DNA of 44,275 nucleotides from Gracilimonas sp. GTDB lineage: Bacteria; Bacteroidota; Rhodothermia; Balneolales; Balneolaceae. Shown piece by piece: positions 17,551-25,273 of this stretch. The DNA is taken from positions 1 to 44,275 of the forward strand of contig NZ_JAVJQO010000009.1 in the NCBI RefSeq assembly GCF_040218225.1, given 5' to 3'. Made by a program: the position numbers and the translations under genes. Within the stretch, counting starts at the first letter, position 1; each line of letters begins with the position of its first letter. The notes under the pieces were generated by a model. The model was not told the origin of the DNA. It saw nothing but the letters and a program-made list of their open reading frames with translations, and did not search any database.

Positions 17551-17898
17551 TTACACGTCAGTTCCGGCTAATTCATAGCCAGCTTGTCTCCAGCCAGCAA
17601 GGCCTTCTTCAAAATCACTGACGTTGGTATAACCCATTTCTTCCAGCTTCTGTGCAAGATTAGGAGACGCATCACAATCGGAATTTGCGCAGTAAACAAT
17701 AATTTCGGCATCCATAAACGGAATAACCTCTTTAGCCACTTCGGCGTTTTCCGTTGGTATATTTAGGGAACCCGGAATATGCTTAGCCAGATAGGCATCA
17801 CGTGATAGTGCATTTATAATTATTGGCGAATGTTCGCCTGTCATTTTTCGATGTAAAGTTTCTACGTCTGTTCGTTGAAGTGTTGCTGTGGCAGTCAT
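17551..17898 (-). CDS. Rhodanese-like domain protein
   Basis: The 115-residue single-domain protein has the N-terminal CH2A-like HIPGSLNIP (40-48) and the active-site loop starting at C70 in VYCANSDCD, the cysteine that carries a persulfide in rhodaneses. The C-terminal end has the typical FEEGLAGWRQAGYEL. It has no signal peptide, so it is cytoplasmic. Rhodaneses transfer sulfane sulfur to acceptors such as thiols or carrier proteins. The sulfur operon at 32444-34583 is the nearest possible functional partner, but it is 14 kb away. Confidence 0.9.
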   Translation of the reverse strand: MTATATLQRTDVETLHRKMTGEHSPIIINALSRDAYLAKHIPGSLNIPTENAEVAKEVIPFMDAEIIVYCANSDCDASPNLAQKLEEMGYTNVSDFEEGLAGWRQAGYELAGTDV

Positions 17899-17961
17899 AA
17901 TCTTTGAGTTTAGATTCGACTTTTTACTTCACTTTCATAACAAATCATAGCCTGTTCACAT

Positions 17962-19098
17962 TCAGAGATGCTTCTCTTTATAAATGGAAAAGAATGTATG
18001 GGCAGAGGGTTCTATGATCTCATCCGGAAAATCATAGGCAGGATTATGCAGTGGGGGCAGGCTTTCTCCGGCTCCAAAACCAAATTGGGCACCTTTATTT
18101 GTTGCGGTGAAGTAGGCGAAATCTTCAGACCAATTGTTGGGATGTTTCATTTGCTGAACCGTTAGTTTATTGGACTCGGCAGACTTAGTAATCATGTCCA
18201 CACAATCAGGGTCATTGAGAGTAGCAGGATAGATTTCTGAATAACTCCAGTCATAATCCAGCCCATTTTCCTGTGCCAGTTCTCCAACAATGGCTTCTGA
18301 TTTATTGCAAAGCAGATCAAGGTCATCGTTTTCATAGGCCCTTAATGTGATGCCCATTTCCAAGCTTCCAGGAGAAACCCCGAAAGCAATCTCACCCAAC
18401 CGGATATATATCAGCGTGGCTATGGTGTGGTCTTTAAAAGAAGATTGATCATTGTTAGCGAGATTCAGAATTTGATCCGTAATTTTGGTAGCTGTTTCGT
18501 AGGGGTTCAATCCGTTTTGAGGTTCTGCCGCATGGGATGTCCGCCCCTCAAGTTTTATGGTGAAGCCACAGGAAGCAGCAGAAAAACTTCCTTTTTTCAG
18601 TAATATAGTATTCTTTTCGACGCCGGGAATATTATGAAGGGCAAAGATATAATCCGGGGAAAGGGCATGGAATTCTTTGGATTCCACAACATCTTTAGCA
18701 CCAAGGTAGGTTTCTTCCGCTGGCTGAAAGAGTAAAACAGCTTTTCCTTTCTTTGGGCGGTTCTGGGAAATAAGCTGACCTAATCGAGCTATGATAGCCA
18801 TGTGCCCATCATGCCCACATAAATGGGCAACTCCTTTAATAGATGACCGATAAGCCCGGTTCGGTTTTTCCTGAATAGGAAGTGCATCCAGTTCACACCG
18901 AAAAATCAGGGTTTCCCCGGCTTCTTCCCCCTCAAATACGAATGCCTTCCCCGTTTTTGAAATGGATATTTCTTTATCCGGATTTAATGGTTCGAAAAAA
19001 GATGAAATGCGTTTTGAAGTTTCAAACTCCAGGTTTGATAATTCAGGGTAACGGTGAAGGGTACGTCTCAGGTTGATGACATCTTGTAAATCGGACAT
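17962..19098 (-). CDS. M20 family amidohydrolase (N-acyl amino acid deacylase-like)
   Basis: The 378-residue enzyme belongs to the M20D amidohydrolase group that removes acyl or amide groups from amino acid conjugates. It shows RCELDALPI (67-75), CGHDGHM (94-100, metal ligands C94 and H96), QPAEE (125-129, with the general base E128 and ligand E129) and ALHNIPG, followed by a dimerisation domain with SHAAEPQNGLNPYE. No signal peptide is visible, so it acts in the cytoplasm. Its start is 3 bases from the stop of the RidA gene upstream on the same strand, which points to one operon with RidA and the aminotransferase. Confidence 0.9.
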   Translation of the reverse strand: MSDLQDVINLRRTLHRYPELSNLEFETSKRISSFFEPLNPDKEISISKTGKAFVFEGEEAGETLIFRCELDALPIQEKPNRAYRSSIKGVAHLCGHDGHMAIIARLGQLISQNRPKKGKAVLLFQPAEETYLGAKDVVESKEFHALSPDYIFALHNIPGVEKNTILLKKGSFSAASCGFTIKLEGRTSHAAEPQNGLNPYETATKITDQILNLANNDQSSFKDHTIATLIYIRLGEIAFGVSPGSLEMGITLRAYENDDLDLLCNKSEAIVGELAQENGLDYDWSYSEIYPATLNDPDCVDMITKSAESNKLTVQQMKHPNNWSEDFAYFTATNKGAQFGFGAGESLPPLHNPAYDFPDEIIEPSAHTFFSIYKEKHL

Positions 19099-19101
19099 AA
19101 A

Positions 19102-19587
19102 CTAATTTTTAACAGCTGTAACCATGATTTCTACTTTCGCATCCAGCGGAATACGGCTGACCTCAACAACCGCTCGTGCAGGTGGGTTTTCAGGAAAATA
19201 CTGAATATAAATATCATTGAACGAACCATAGTCATCCATATCATCCAAAAAAACCTGTGCTTTCACAACATCTGACATTGCAAAACCAGCCTCTTCTAAG
19301 ACTGCTTTAATATTATTCAGGGTTTGATGGGTTTGTGAATTAAGGTCATCACCAGCCAGTTCCCGGCTTTCCGGAATCAGGCCAATTTGCCCGGAAAGAT
19401 AGAGTGTGTTACCAACCTGAATGGCCTGGGAGTATACTCCAACTGATGCGGGTGCTTTATCAGTATTAATGACTTTCTTTTGCTGTTCTGTACTTGTCTC
19501 AGTTTCAACCTCAATGCAGGATGAAAATACTCCTATAATTATCAGGCTGACAAGAGGTAGTTTAAAAGTGAAATTTTCTATCTTCAT
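19102..19587 (-). CDS. RidA/YjgF family lipoprotein
   Basis: This is a RidA domain (about residues 38-160) behind a lipoprotein signal: lipobox GVFSSC with C24 as the lipid site. RidA hydrolyses reactive enamine/imine intermediates released by PLP enzymes. The catalytic Arg is present as R138 in PPARAVVEV, and SGQIGL and the terminal EIMVTAV also match. Most RidA proteins are cytosolic, so an exported, membrane-anchored version is unusual. It lies between the M20 enzyme (3-base gap) and a signal-bearing PLP aminotransferase, suggesting it cleans up that enzyme's products in the envelope. Confidence 0.9.
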   Translation of the reverse strand: MKIENFTFKLPLVSLIIIGVFSSCIEVETETSTEQQKKVINTDKAPASVGVYSQAIQVGNTLYLSGQIGLIPESRELAGDDLNSQTHQTLNNIKAVLEEAGFAMSDVVKAQVFLDDMDDYGSFNDIYIQYFPENPPARAVVEVSRIPLDAKVEIMVTAVKN

Positions 19588-19609
19588 AAGTTCGAATATT
19601 TAGGTAGTT

Positions 19610-19626
19610 GTCACACTGAATTTGAT
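19610..19626 (+). repeat. Fragment of the GTCA-hairpin repeat in an operon gap
   Basis: GTCA-CACTGAATTTGAT matches the first 17 bases of the repeat family with two differences, after which similarity stops. It sits in the 62-base gap between the aminotransferase and RidA genes. It is short enough that chance cannot be ruled out. Confidence 0.35.
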
Positions 19627-19649
19627 GGGGCTCTGCATAAACGCCTTTA

Positions 19650-20939
19650 CTAAACTTTTTTAATCTGATCTTTCATAGCGCTGATAAACCGGTCAATTTC
19701 TTCCAGGGTAGTGTAAACATTTGGAGTGACACGAATACCCCGAAACTGATCGCGATTAATGGGAGTGGTAATAATACGATAATCACGCCAAAGAGCACTA
19801 TTCAGATCATTGGGTTCCATCCCCTTGATTTCGACCGTGGCAATTCCGCAGGCATATGTTGGGTTTCGGCTGGTATGAAGAACTACTTTGTCTCCATCCA
19901 CAAGCTCGTCAATCCAAAGATCATTAAGGTGTTTAAGCCGGGCTTCCTTGCGGGCTGAGCCGATACCTTCATGGAAAGTTAAGGCCTCACCAATAGCCAG
20001 GAAATTAGCAGCCGGGTGAGTGCCGATTTCCTCAAACTTACGGATGTCTTCGTCCTGTGATTCTTCTGCTGCCATCAAAGGCCAGAGGTCTTTAATCTTG
20101 TTTTTACGGACGTAAAGCATACCCGTTCCATGAGGTGCAAATAGCCATTTATGAAGGCTGGATGTATAATAATCACAATCCAGATCCGAATGATTAAATG
20201 TAAAATGAGCGAAAGCGTGGGCGCCATCTACAATAACCGGTATTCCTTTTTTACGAGCCATCTGCACCACTTTTTTTACAGGGAGAATCTGCCCTGTAAG
20301 GTTGATGATATGGCACATCAAAATCAGCTTGGTATTTGGAGTGATAGCCTCTTCGAATCGGCGAACAATCTCGGCATCATCTTCTGCCGGCACCGGGATA
20401 CTTATTTGGTTAAGTTTGATGCCTTCACGTCTTTCCCGCTGTTTAAAGGTATTGATCATCCGGGGGTAATCCTGGTCGGTTGTCAATACTTCATCACCTG
20501 CTTTCAAATCGAAACCAAACTGGCAAATTTGCAAGCTTTCAGAAGCATTTCTGGTGATGGCGATTTCTTCAGTATCTACCCCAAAGTTACGAGCCAGCCG
20601 TTGTCTTACGCCTTCTCTTCGGGGTTCTAAAATCCTCCACATATTATATACCGGTGCCTGATTGGAGAAGTCCAGATGCTTTTTCATGGCTTCCTGCACA
20701 AATGCCGGGGAAGGGCTAACGCCTCCATTATTCAGGTTGATGAGGCTTCTATCTACGGTGAAGGCTTGCTGTACATGAGCCCAGAAATCTTCATTTCGGG
20801 CAATTTCTTTAGCGGTACCCGAATAGTTTCCAAGGTCTTCTTTAAGGCTGTGATACTTTAGCGGATTAAAAAAAGTTGAGGCTGTTAATGCCGCTGCCCC
20901 GCCACTGATTTTTTTTAAGAACTGTTTCCGTGTTTCCAT
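19650..20939 (-). CDS. Exported class V aminotransferase (PLP)
   Basis: The 429-residue protein has a fold-type I PLP domain of the class V group, close to isopenicillin N epimerase-like and cysteine desulfurase-like enzymes. The cofactor residues are D238 in VIVDGAHA, H241, and Lys K264 in SSLHKW. The N-terminus (TRKQFLKKISGGAAALTAST) looks like a Tat signal with RK in place of RR; Tat export would fit a cofactor inserted in the cytoplasm. It is first in a probable operon with the RidA lipoprotein and the M20 enzyme. The substrate cannot be told from sequence. Confidence 0.87.
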   Translation of the reverse strand: METRKQFLKKISGGAAALTASTFFNPLKYHSLKEDLGNYSGTAKEIARNEDFWAHVQQAFTVDRSLINLNNGGVSPSPAFVQEAMKKHLDFSNQAPVYNMWRILEPRREGVRQRLARNFGVDTEEIAITRNASESLQICQFGFDLKAGDEVLTTDQDYPRMINTFKQRERREGIKLNQISIPVPAEDDAEIVRRFEEAITPNTKLILMCHIINLTGQILPVKKVVQMARKKGIPVIVDGAHAFAHFTFNHSDLDCDYYTSSLHKWLFAPHGTGMLYVRKNKIKDLWPLMAAEESQDEDIRKFEEIGTHPAANFLAIGEALTFHEGIGSARKEARLKHLNDLWIDELVDGDKVVLHTSRNPTYACGIATVEIKGMEPNDLNSALWRDYRIITTPINRDQFRGIRVTPNVYTTLEEIDRFISAMKDQIKKV

Positions 20940-21049
20940 TGCAATTCCCCTTTTATGCTGATTGGGAATTAGCCATAGAAAAGCAAAAAAGCAAGCCGGA
21001 TTATAGGTAGTATGGCGTTATTATGAACCAACAGGCCGGCAGATACAGG

Positions 21050-21145
21050 TTGATTCAGCATTAGTAGAGGTCGAGGTAGCAGCCAATAGATTAGGAAGAT
21101 TCAAGCAATCAATCCTTTCAGACCCTGAATCAAGTTCAGGGTGAC
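21050..21145 (+). repeat. Degraded REPIN-like repeat, copy R3
   Basis: The right end is well kept: CCCTGAA-N5-TTCAGGG hairpin plus GTGAC, with the CAATCAATCCTTTCAGA stretch before it as in R2. The left end survives only as TTGATTCAGCAT and the middle has diverged. It lies 23 bases from the stop of GIY-YIG copy 2, matching the R1 position for copy 1. Confidence 0.8.
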
Positions 21146-21168
21146 TACATGTTAAATAAAACATGCAA

Positions 21169-21459
21169 TTAGCCCCTTAGTATTGGATAAAGGTCAACTA
21201 AATCAGGATTGAGGGTTTTAATTAAATCCCACTTCCAGGCTTTTCTCCAGTTCTTTAGCTGTTTTTCTCTTTCTATTGCATCAGATATAGTACCGTGTTC
21301 TTCGGTATAAAGTAGAATCGTACACTTGTATTTTGCGGTAAATGTAGAACCTTTCCCCTGCTTGTGTTCCCAAACTCTGCGGCTAATATCCTTAGTCACC
21401 CCAATGTATAAAGTAGTTCGGCCAATATTTGACAGTATGTATACATAAGCACCTCTCAT
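21169..21459 (-). CDS. GIY-YIG endonuclease-like protein (UPF0213/COG2827 type), copy 2
   Basis: The 96-residue protein is the same length as copy 1 at 13410-13700 and identical at 79 of 96 positions. All motif residues are kept: YVYIL, LYIGVT, RR, WEHKQG and AIEREKQLKNW. Differences are mostly conservative, which suggests selection on the protein. The bases before the ATG also match copy 1 (GCTC, T/A, TACTTA). It again lies on the minus strand between two members of the GTCA-hairpin repeat, R3 and R4. It is a predicted nuclease with unknown biological role. Confidence 0.88.
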   Translation of the reverse strand: MRGAYVYILSNIGRTTLYIGVTKDISRRVWEHKQGKGSTFTAKYKCTILLYTEEHGTISDAIEREKQLKNWRKAWKWDLIKTLNPDLVDLYPILRG

Positions 21460-21539
21460 GTAAGTAAGAGCAATTTAAAAGCAATTACTTACACTCTTCT
21501 CCGATGTTTCTAAGAACCCACCAATTATGCCTCCGGGTC

Positions 21540-21613
21540 GTCATGCTGAATTTAATTCAGCATCTGAGGAGGAAGGTGATGTAGAGAAGGAGTTTGTCAT
21601 GTTCAGGGTTGAT
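21540..21613 (+). repeat. Shortened REPIN-like repeat, copy R4
   Basis: The left end is intact: GTCA followed by TGCTGAA-N5-TTCAGCA with a changed loop. The middle keeps GAAGGAG. The right end is reduced to GTTCAGGGTTGAT, so about 34 bases including half of the right hairpin are missing. It flanks the 5' side of GIY-YIG copy 2, as R2 does for copy 1. Confidence 0.8.
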
Positions 21614-21624
21614 AGCTTTTCAAT

Positions 21625-21658
21625 AAAAAAGCCCTGCTCAATTTCTTGGTCAGGGCTT
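21625..21658 (-). terminator. Rho-independent terminator of the YtxH gene
   Basis: AAGCCCTG (21629-21636) pairs with CAGGGCTT (21651-21658). On the minus strand the stem runs into T6 (A run 21625-21630). It ends the transcript of the minus-strand gene that stops at 21687. Confidence 0.88.
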
Positions 21659-21686
21659 CAAGTTCTTAAAAATGTAATCTATTCGA

Positions 21687-21995
21687 TCAGGCTTTTTTCT
21701 TAGCTGTTTCGATAGATTCCAATAAATCTTCGGCTTCCTTAATCAGTCCTTCTGCTTTTTCTTTAGCATCTAAAACTACTTTGTCGCCTTTCTCTTTAGC
21801 TTCAGAAACTAAAATCTCTTTTTCTTCACGAAGTTGCTCAATTAAATCATTGAGCTCATCGTAATAGTTGCTGAGTCTGTAAGAGAGGCGGTCTCTTGTG
21901 TTTTTGCCTGTATCCGGAGCGTAAAGCAATGCAAATGCAGCGCCAACAAGGGCTCCTGAAATAATTCCTGAAATAAAATCTGATGATCTGCTCAT
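21687..21995 (-). CDS. YtxH domain-containing protein
   Basis: The 102-residue protein has a glycine-rich hydrophobic helix (about 8-25), then the YtxH signature LLYAPDTGKNTRDRL (23-37), then a long Lys/Glu-rich amphipathic helix likely to form a coiled coil. YtxH proteins are small membrane-anchored, stress-associated proteins of unknown mechanism. The gene has its own terminator and no evident operon partner. Confidence 0.87.
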   Translation of the reverse strand: MSRSSDFISGIISGALVGAAFALLYAPDTGKNTRDRLSYRLSNYYDELNDLIEQLREEKEILVSEAKEKGDKVVLDAKEKAEGLIKEAEDLLESIETAKKKA

Positions 21996-22150
21996 AATTT
22001 TTTCTCCTTTTTATATTCTAAACAAGTATAGCGCAAACAAGTTCCAAATTCCAAGTCTCCGCGTGATTTTTATACAAAATTAAAAGTGGACTAGATTTTG
22101 CGTAATTATCAATCTCGCATTGAGATACGCTATTGACAGCCGAAAAATTA

Positions 22151-25100
22151 TTACGCCTCAGCCACGGTTTTGTTACCTCTGAATAATGTCTTGAACCATT
22201 GTATTACTATACTGAGTGATACGGATAAAACGGGGGTAATAAATAAGGTCAGTATGGACCCGAACATTAACCCTCCAATCACAGCTTTTGCCAATGGTGA
22301 CCATGTTTCTGCTCCGGAACCAATCTCAAGGGAAAGAGGAATCATAGAGCAGATGGTTGTGATCGCTGTCAATAAAATGGGTCTCATTCTGCGACGACAT
22401 GCTTCCAGGATACTTTTTAACAGAGTAGAATCTCTTTTTAAGAGATCATTTTCCATGCCTTTGGTGTACAGGTGCATATAATCCACCAGTACAATTCCGT
22501 TATTTACAATAATTCCCACCAGCATAAATACCCCAATGTTAGCGGTAGTACTTAGTGGGTCGCCGATCATAAATAAGAAGGCAAGAGCGCCAAACATAGC
22601 AAGTGGAATACACAACCAAATTACGAATGGATCCCGGAAGTTTTCAAAGAGGGAAGCCATGATCATGAACATAAGTATCAAGGCAGCCATCAGAGCAAAA
22701 CCAAACTCAGATTGCCCCTGCTGTGTCTCCTGTGTTCCGCCGGTAAACTCGTATCGGTATCCGTCAGGCAGAACGATCTCAGATTCTATGAAATCACGAA
22801 CTACCTTCTCATACTCAAGCGCATTTCCCTGGATTTGAATATTCACATCAAGTACGGTCTCGCGATCACGGCGCTGGAAAGAATCAACTCCGCGTACGGG
22901 AATGAATTCACCTACCGCTGCAACTGGAATACGCTGATCCTCAAACTGAAATACTTCCAGGTCAAATAATTCTTCCCGGCTTGTAAGAGCTTGTTTTTGA
23001 GTACGGACTTCAATGGGGATTTCCCGGCCTTCATTAATAAAGTATCCGGCATTGTTACCAAGGGTTTGGGTTCTCATAGCCGATGCAATGGTATTCAGAT
23101 TTGTGCCAAGGCGTGCTAGCCGCTCACGATCGGCTATAAAATGAAGTTCCGGTGTTGGATCTGTGCGGCCATTGTCTACATCAATAACCGTTGGATCCTG
23201 CATCATCCTGGCTTCAATTTTTTGGGAAATGGCCAGTAATTCCTCAATATCGGCTCCAATTAAACTAAGCCGGATTGAATTTCCACCTGAATCCCAGCCT
23301 CGCCCAAAGCGAAGTCCGCCGCCTTCAACCCGTACACGTACATCTACGCCCGGCGCGGTTAATTCCTGTCTGAGTTGAGCTGCAAATTGCGTGCTGCTTA
23401 TCTCGCGTTGTGTTTCCGGGACCAGGGTCAGGCTGATTTCACCCCTGTTACTGGAATTATTCCATCGGCTTCGGCCAATATTGGTAATAATGGTTTCCAC
23501 TTCCGGCATGTTATCAACCCGGCGGCTGAATTCATCCAATACATCCGCAGTCTTTATTAGCTGACTTCCTTCCGGAAGGCTGATGTTAACATCGATTTGC
23601 CCGGAGTCTGCTTCAGGAAATCCTTCTTTTGGGATGTTGGTGTATAGTAAAAATGTACCGGCTGCAATAGCTATCATTCCTAAAAGCGGAACCCACTTGT
23701 GTTGGAAAAACCATCCCAGGATTTTGGTGTAGCCTTTTTCGAGTTTAGAGATACCTTTAAAAGCCCAGTTCTTTTGGTTGAATTGTTTAGCATCCAGAGC
23801 CAAAAGTGAAATTACGGGTACCAGAATAATTGAAGACAGGAATGAAAACCCGATAGCAAAACAGATGGCATAGGCAAATTCCCGGAAGAAAGCGCCTTGT
23901 GTTCCTGATATCATAATGATAGGTACAAAGACCCCGAGGGTAGTAAGGGTAGAGCCAAGCAAGGCTCCAATTACCTCATTGGTTCCCTGGAGTGCGGCAT
24001 CAAACCGGGATAATCCGTCTTCCAGTTTTCGGGCTATGCTTTCTGTTACCACGATGGAGTTATCCACCAAAAGCCCGATAGCGAGTGCAAGAGCAGAAAT
24101 TGTAAGGATATTTAAGGTAAGGTCAGCTGCGTACATAGCCGCAAAGGTGGCAGCTATAGAAACAGGTATAGTAGAAGCGACAACCAGTGAAATACGCCAT
24201 CCGCCCATAAAGACAAGAATGACCAGGATAACCACAACCAGAGCAGCCACAGCTGACTGGGACAGGTTATTGATAGAGTCTTCAATGGTTTTTCCTTCAT
24301 CAGAAAGAACTCGTAAGGTGACTCCCGGCGGTAATACTTCGTTGATCTCAGGAACCACTTCTTTCACGGCATTTACCACGTCGAGCGTGTTGGCATCTGA
24401 ATTTTTCTGGACTTCTACCGAGACACTGTTTTTGCCATTTACTTTTACCAGACTGGTGATATCTGTAAAGCCGTCGCTAACATCAGCGACATCTTTTACC
24501 CGAATGGGGATGCCATTTTCAGACATACGGATAATGGTATTCCGGATTTGCTCTACGGTCTCATAAGTTGATTCTGCCCGTATGCTATAATTTGTGCGGT
24601 TAGTAACCACATTGCCTATGGGAAGCTGAACATTGTTAGAGCGTAGTGCATTTTCAATATCAGAAGGAACAAGGTTGTATTGTGCCAGCGACATAGGCGA
24701 GACATCCACATAGATACGGCGTTCTAACCCGCCTTGAGTTTCAGCAGATGCTAGCCCTTCAATCCGTTCAAGTCGCGTTTCGACCAATTCCAGACCTATA
24801 TTTCGAAGTTCGTCCAGCCCCCGGTTATCAGCGTCAATACTGAGCCTCATAATGGGCCTGTTTTCCGGGTCAAATTGGAAAATAACGGGTTCCTGGGCCT
24901 GCTGGGGAAGTTCACCCCGAATTTGATCGATGGCTTTCCGGACTTTTAATTCCGTTTTTCGGATGTCGGAACCTTCACGTAATCGCAAAATGATAAAGGC
25001 ACTTCCGCGGCTAACCCGGGCTTCAAGGGTTTCAATTCCTTCAATAGCCGAAAGTGCTCCCTCTATAGGGCTTACAATGATTCGGTTGATGTCTTCCGGG

Positions 25101-25273
25101 GCTACATTATTATATCCGGTTGATACAGCCAACACCGGTATGTTTAAGGATGGATAAAGTGTAACCTTGAGATTGGTTAATGAAAATACTCCAAATCCGA
25201 TCACGATCAGTGTAGTCATGATGACCGTGATAGGGCGTTTTAGGATACTTCCTGCTACGGAAAATTGCTTCAT
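22151..25273 (-). CDS. RND efflux transporter permease (HAE1/AcrB-like), second of a tandem pair
   Basis: The 1040-residue protein has the RND layout: an N-terminal helix, a large periplasmic loop (about 33-335), six helices, a second loop (about 560-860) and six helices. In helix 4, GLLVDNSIVV carries D404 of the proton relay, with N405 where AcrB has a second Asp. The PSLNIPVLAV and APEDINRIIVSPIE regions are typical of HAE1-family pumps. Its ATG overlaps the stop of the upstream pump gene by 4 bases, indicating translational coupling. Substrates are unknown. Confidence 0.93.
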   Translation of the reverse strand: MKQFSVAGSILKRPITVIMTTLIVIGFGVFSLTNLKVTLYPSLNIPVLAVSTGYNNVAPEDINRIIVSPIEGALSAIEGIETLEARVSRGSAFIILRLREGSDIRKTELKVRKAIDQIRGELPQQAQEPVIFQFDPENRPIMRLSIDADNRGLDELRNIGLELVETRLERIEGLASAETQGGLERRIYVDVSPMSLAQYNLVPSDIENALRSNNVQLPIGNVVTNRTNYSIRAESTYETVEQIRNTIIRMSENGIPIRVKDVADVSDGFTDITSLVKVNGKNSVSVEVQKNSDANTLDVVNAVKEVVPEINEVLPPGVTLRVLSDEGKTIEDSINNLSQSAVAALVVVILVILVFMGGWRISLVVASTIPVSIAATFAAMYAADLTLNILTISALALAIGLLVDNSIVVTESIARKLEDGLSRFDAALQGTNEVIGALLGSTLTTLGVFVPIIMISGTQGAFFREFAYAICFAIGFSFLSSIILVPVISLLALDAKQFNQKNWAFKGISKLEKGYTKILGWFFQHKWVPLLGMIAIAAGTFLLYTNIPKEGFPEADSGQIDVNISLPEGSQLIKTADVLDEFSRRVDNMPEVETIITNIGRSRWNNSSNRGEISLTLVPETQREISSTQFAAQLRQELTAPGVDVRVRVEGGGLRFGRGWDSGGNSIRLSLIGADIEELLAISQKIEARMMQDPTVIDVDNGRTDPTPELHFIADRERLARLGTNLNTIASAMRTQTLGNNAGYFINEGREIPIEVRTQKQALTSREELFDLEVFQFEDQRIPVAAVGEFIPVRGVDSFQRRDRETVLDVNIQIQGNALEYEKVVRDFIESEIVLPDGYRYEFTGGTQETQQGQSEFGFALMAALILMFMIMASLFENFRDPFVIWLCIPLAMFGALAFLFMIGDPLSTTANIGVFMLVGIIVNNGIVLVDYMHLYTKGMENDLLKRDSTLLKSILEACRRRMRPILLTAITTICSMIPLSLEIGSGAETWSPLAKAVIGGLMFGSILTLFITPVLSVSLSIVIQWFKTLFRGNKTVAEA

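Noticed and set aside
20151-20630. 159-residue open frame opposite the aminotransferase gene
   Set aside because: It is antisense to conserved PLP-enzyme sequence, with no ribosome site or recognisable domain.
23916-24566. 216-residue open frame opposite the second RND pump gene
   Set aside because: It is Ser/Thr/Arg-rich, lies wholly antisense to a well-supported pump gene and matches no family; it is a shadow of codon usage.
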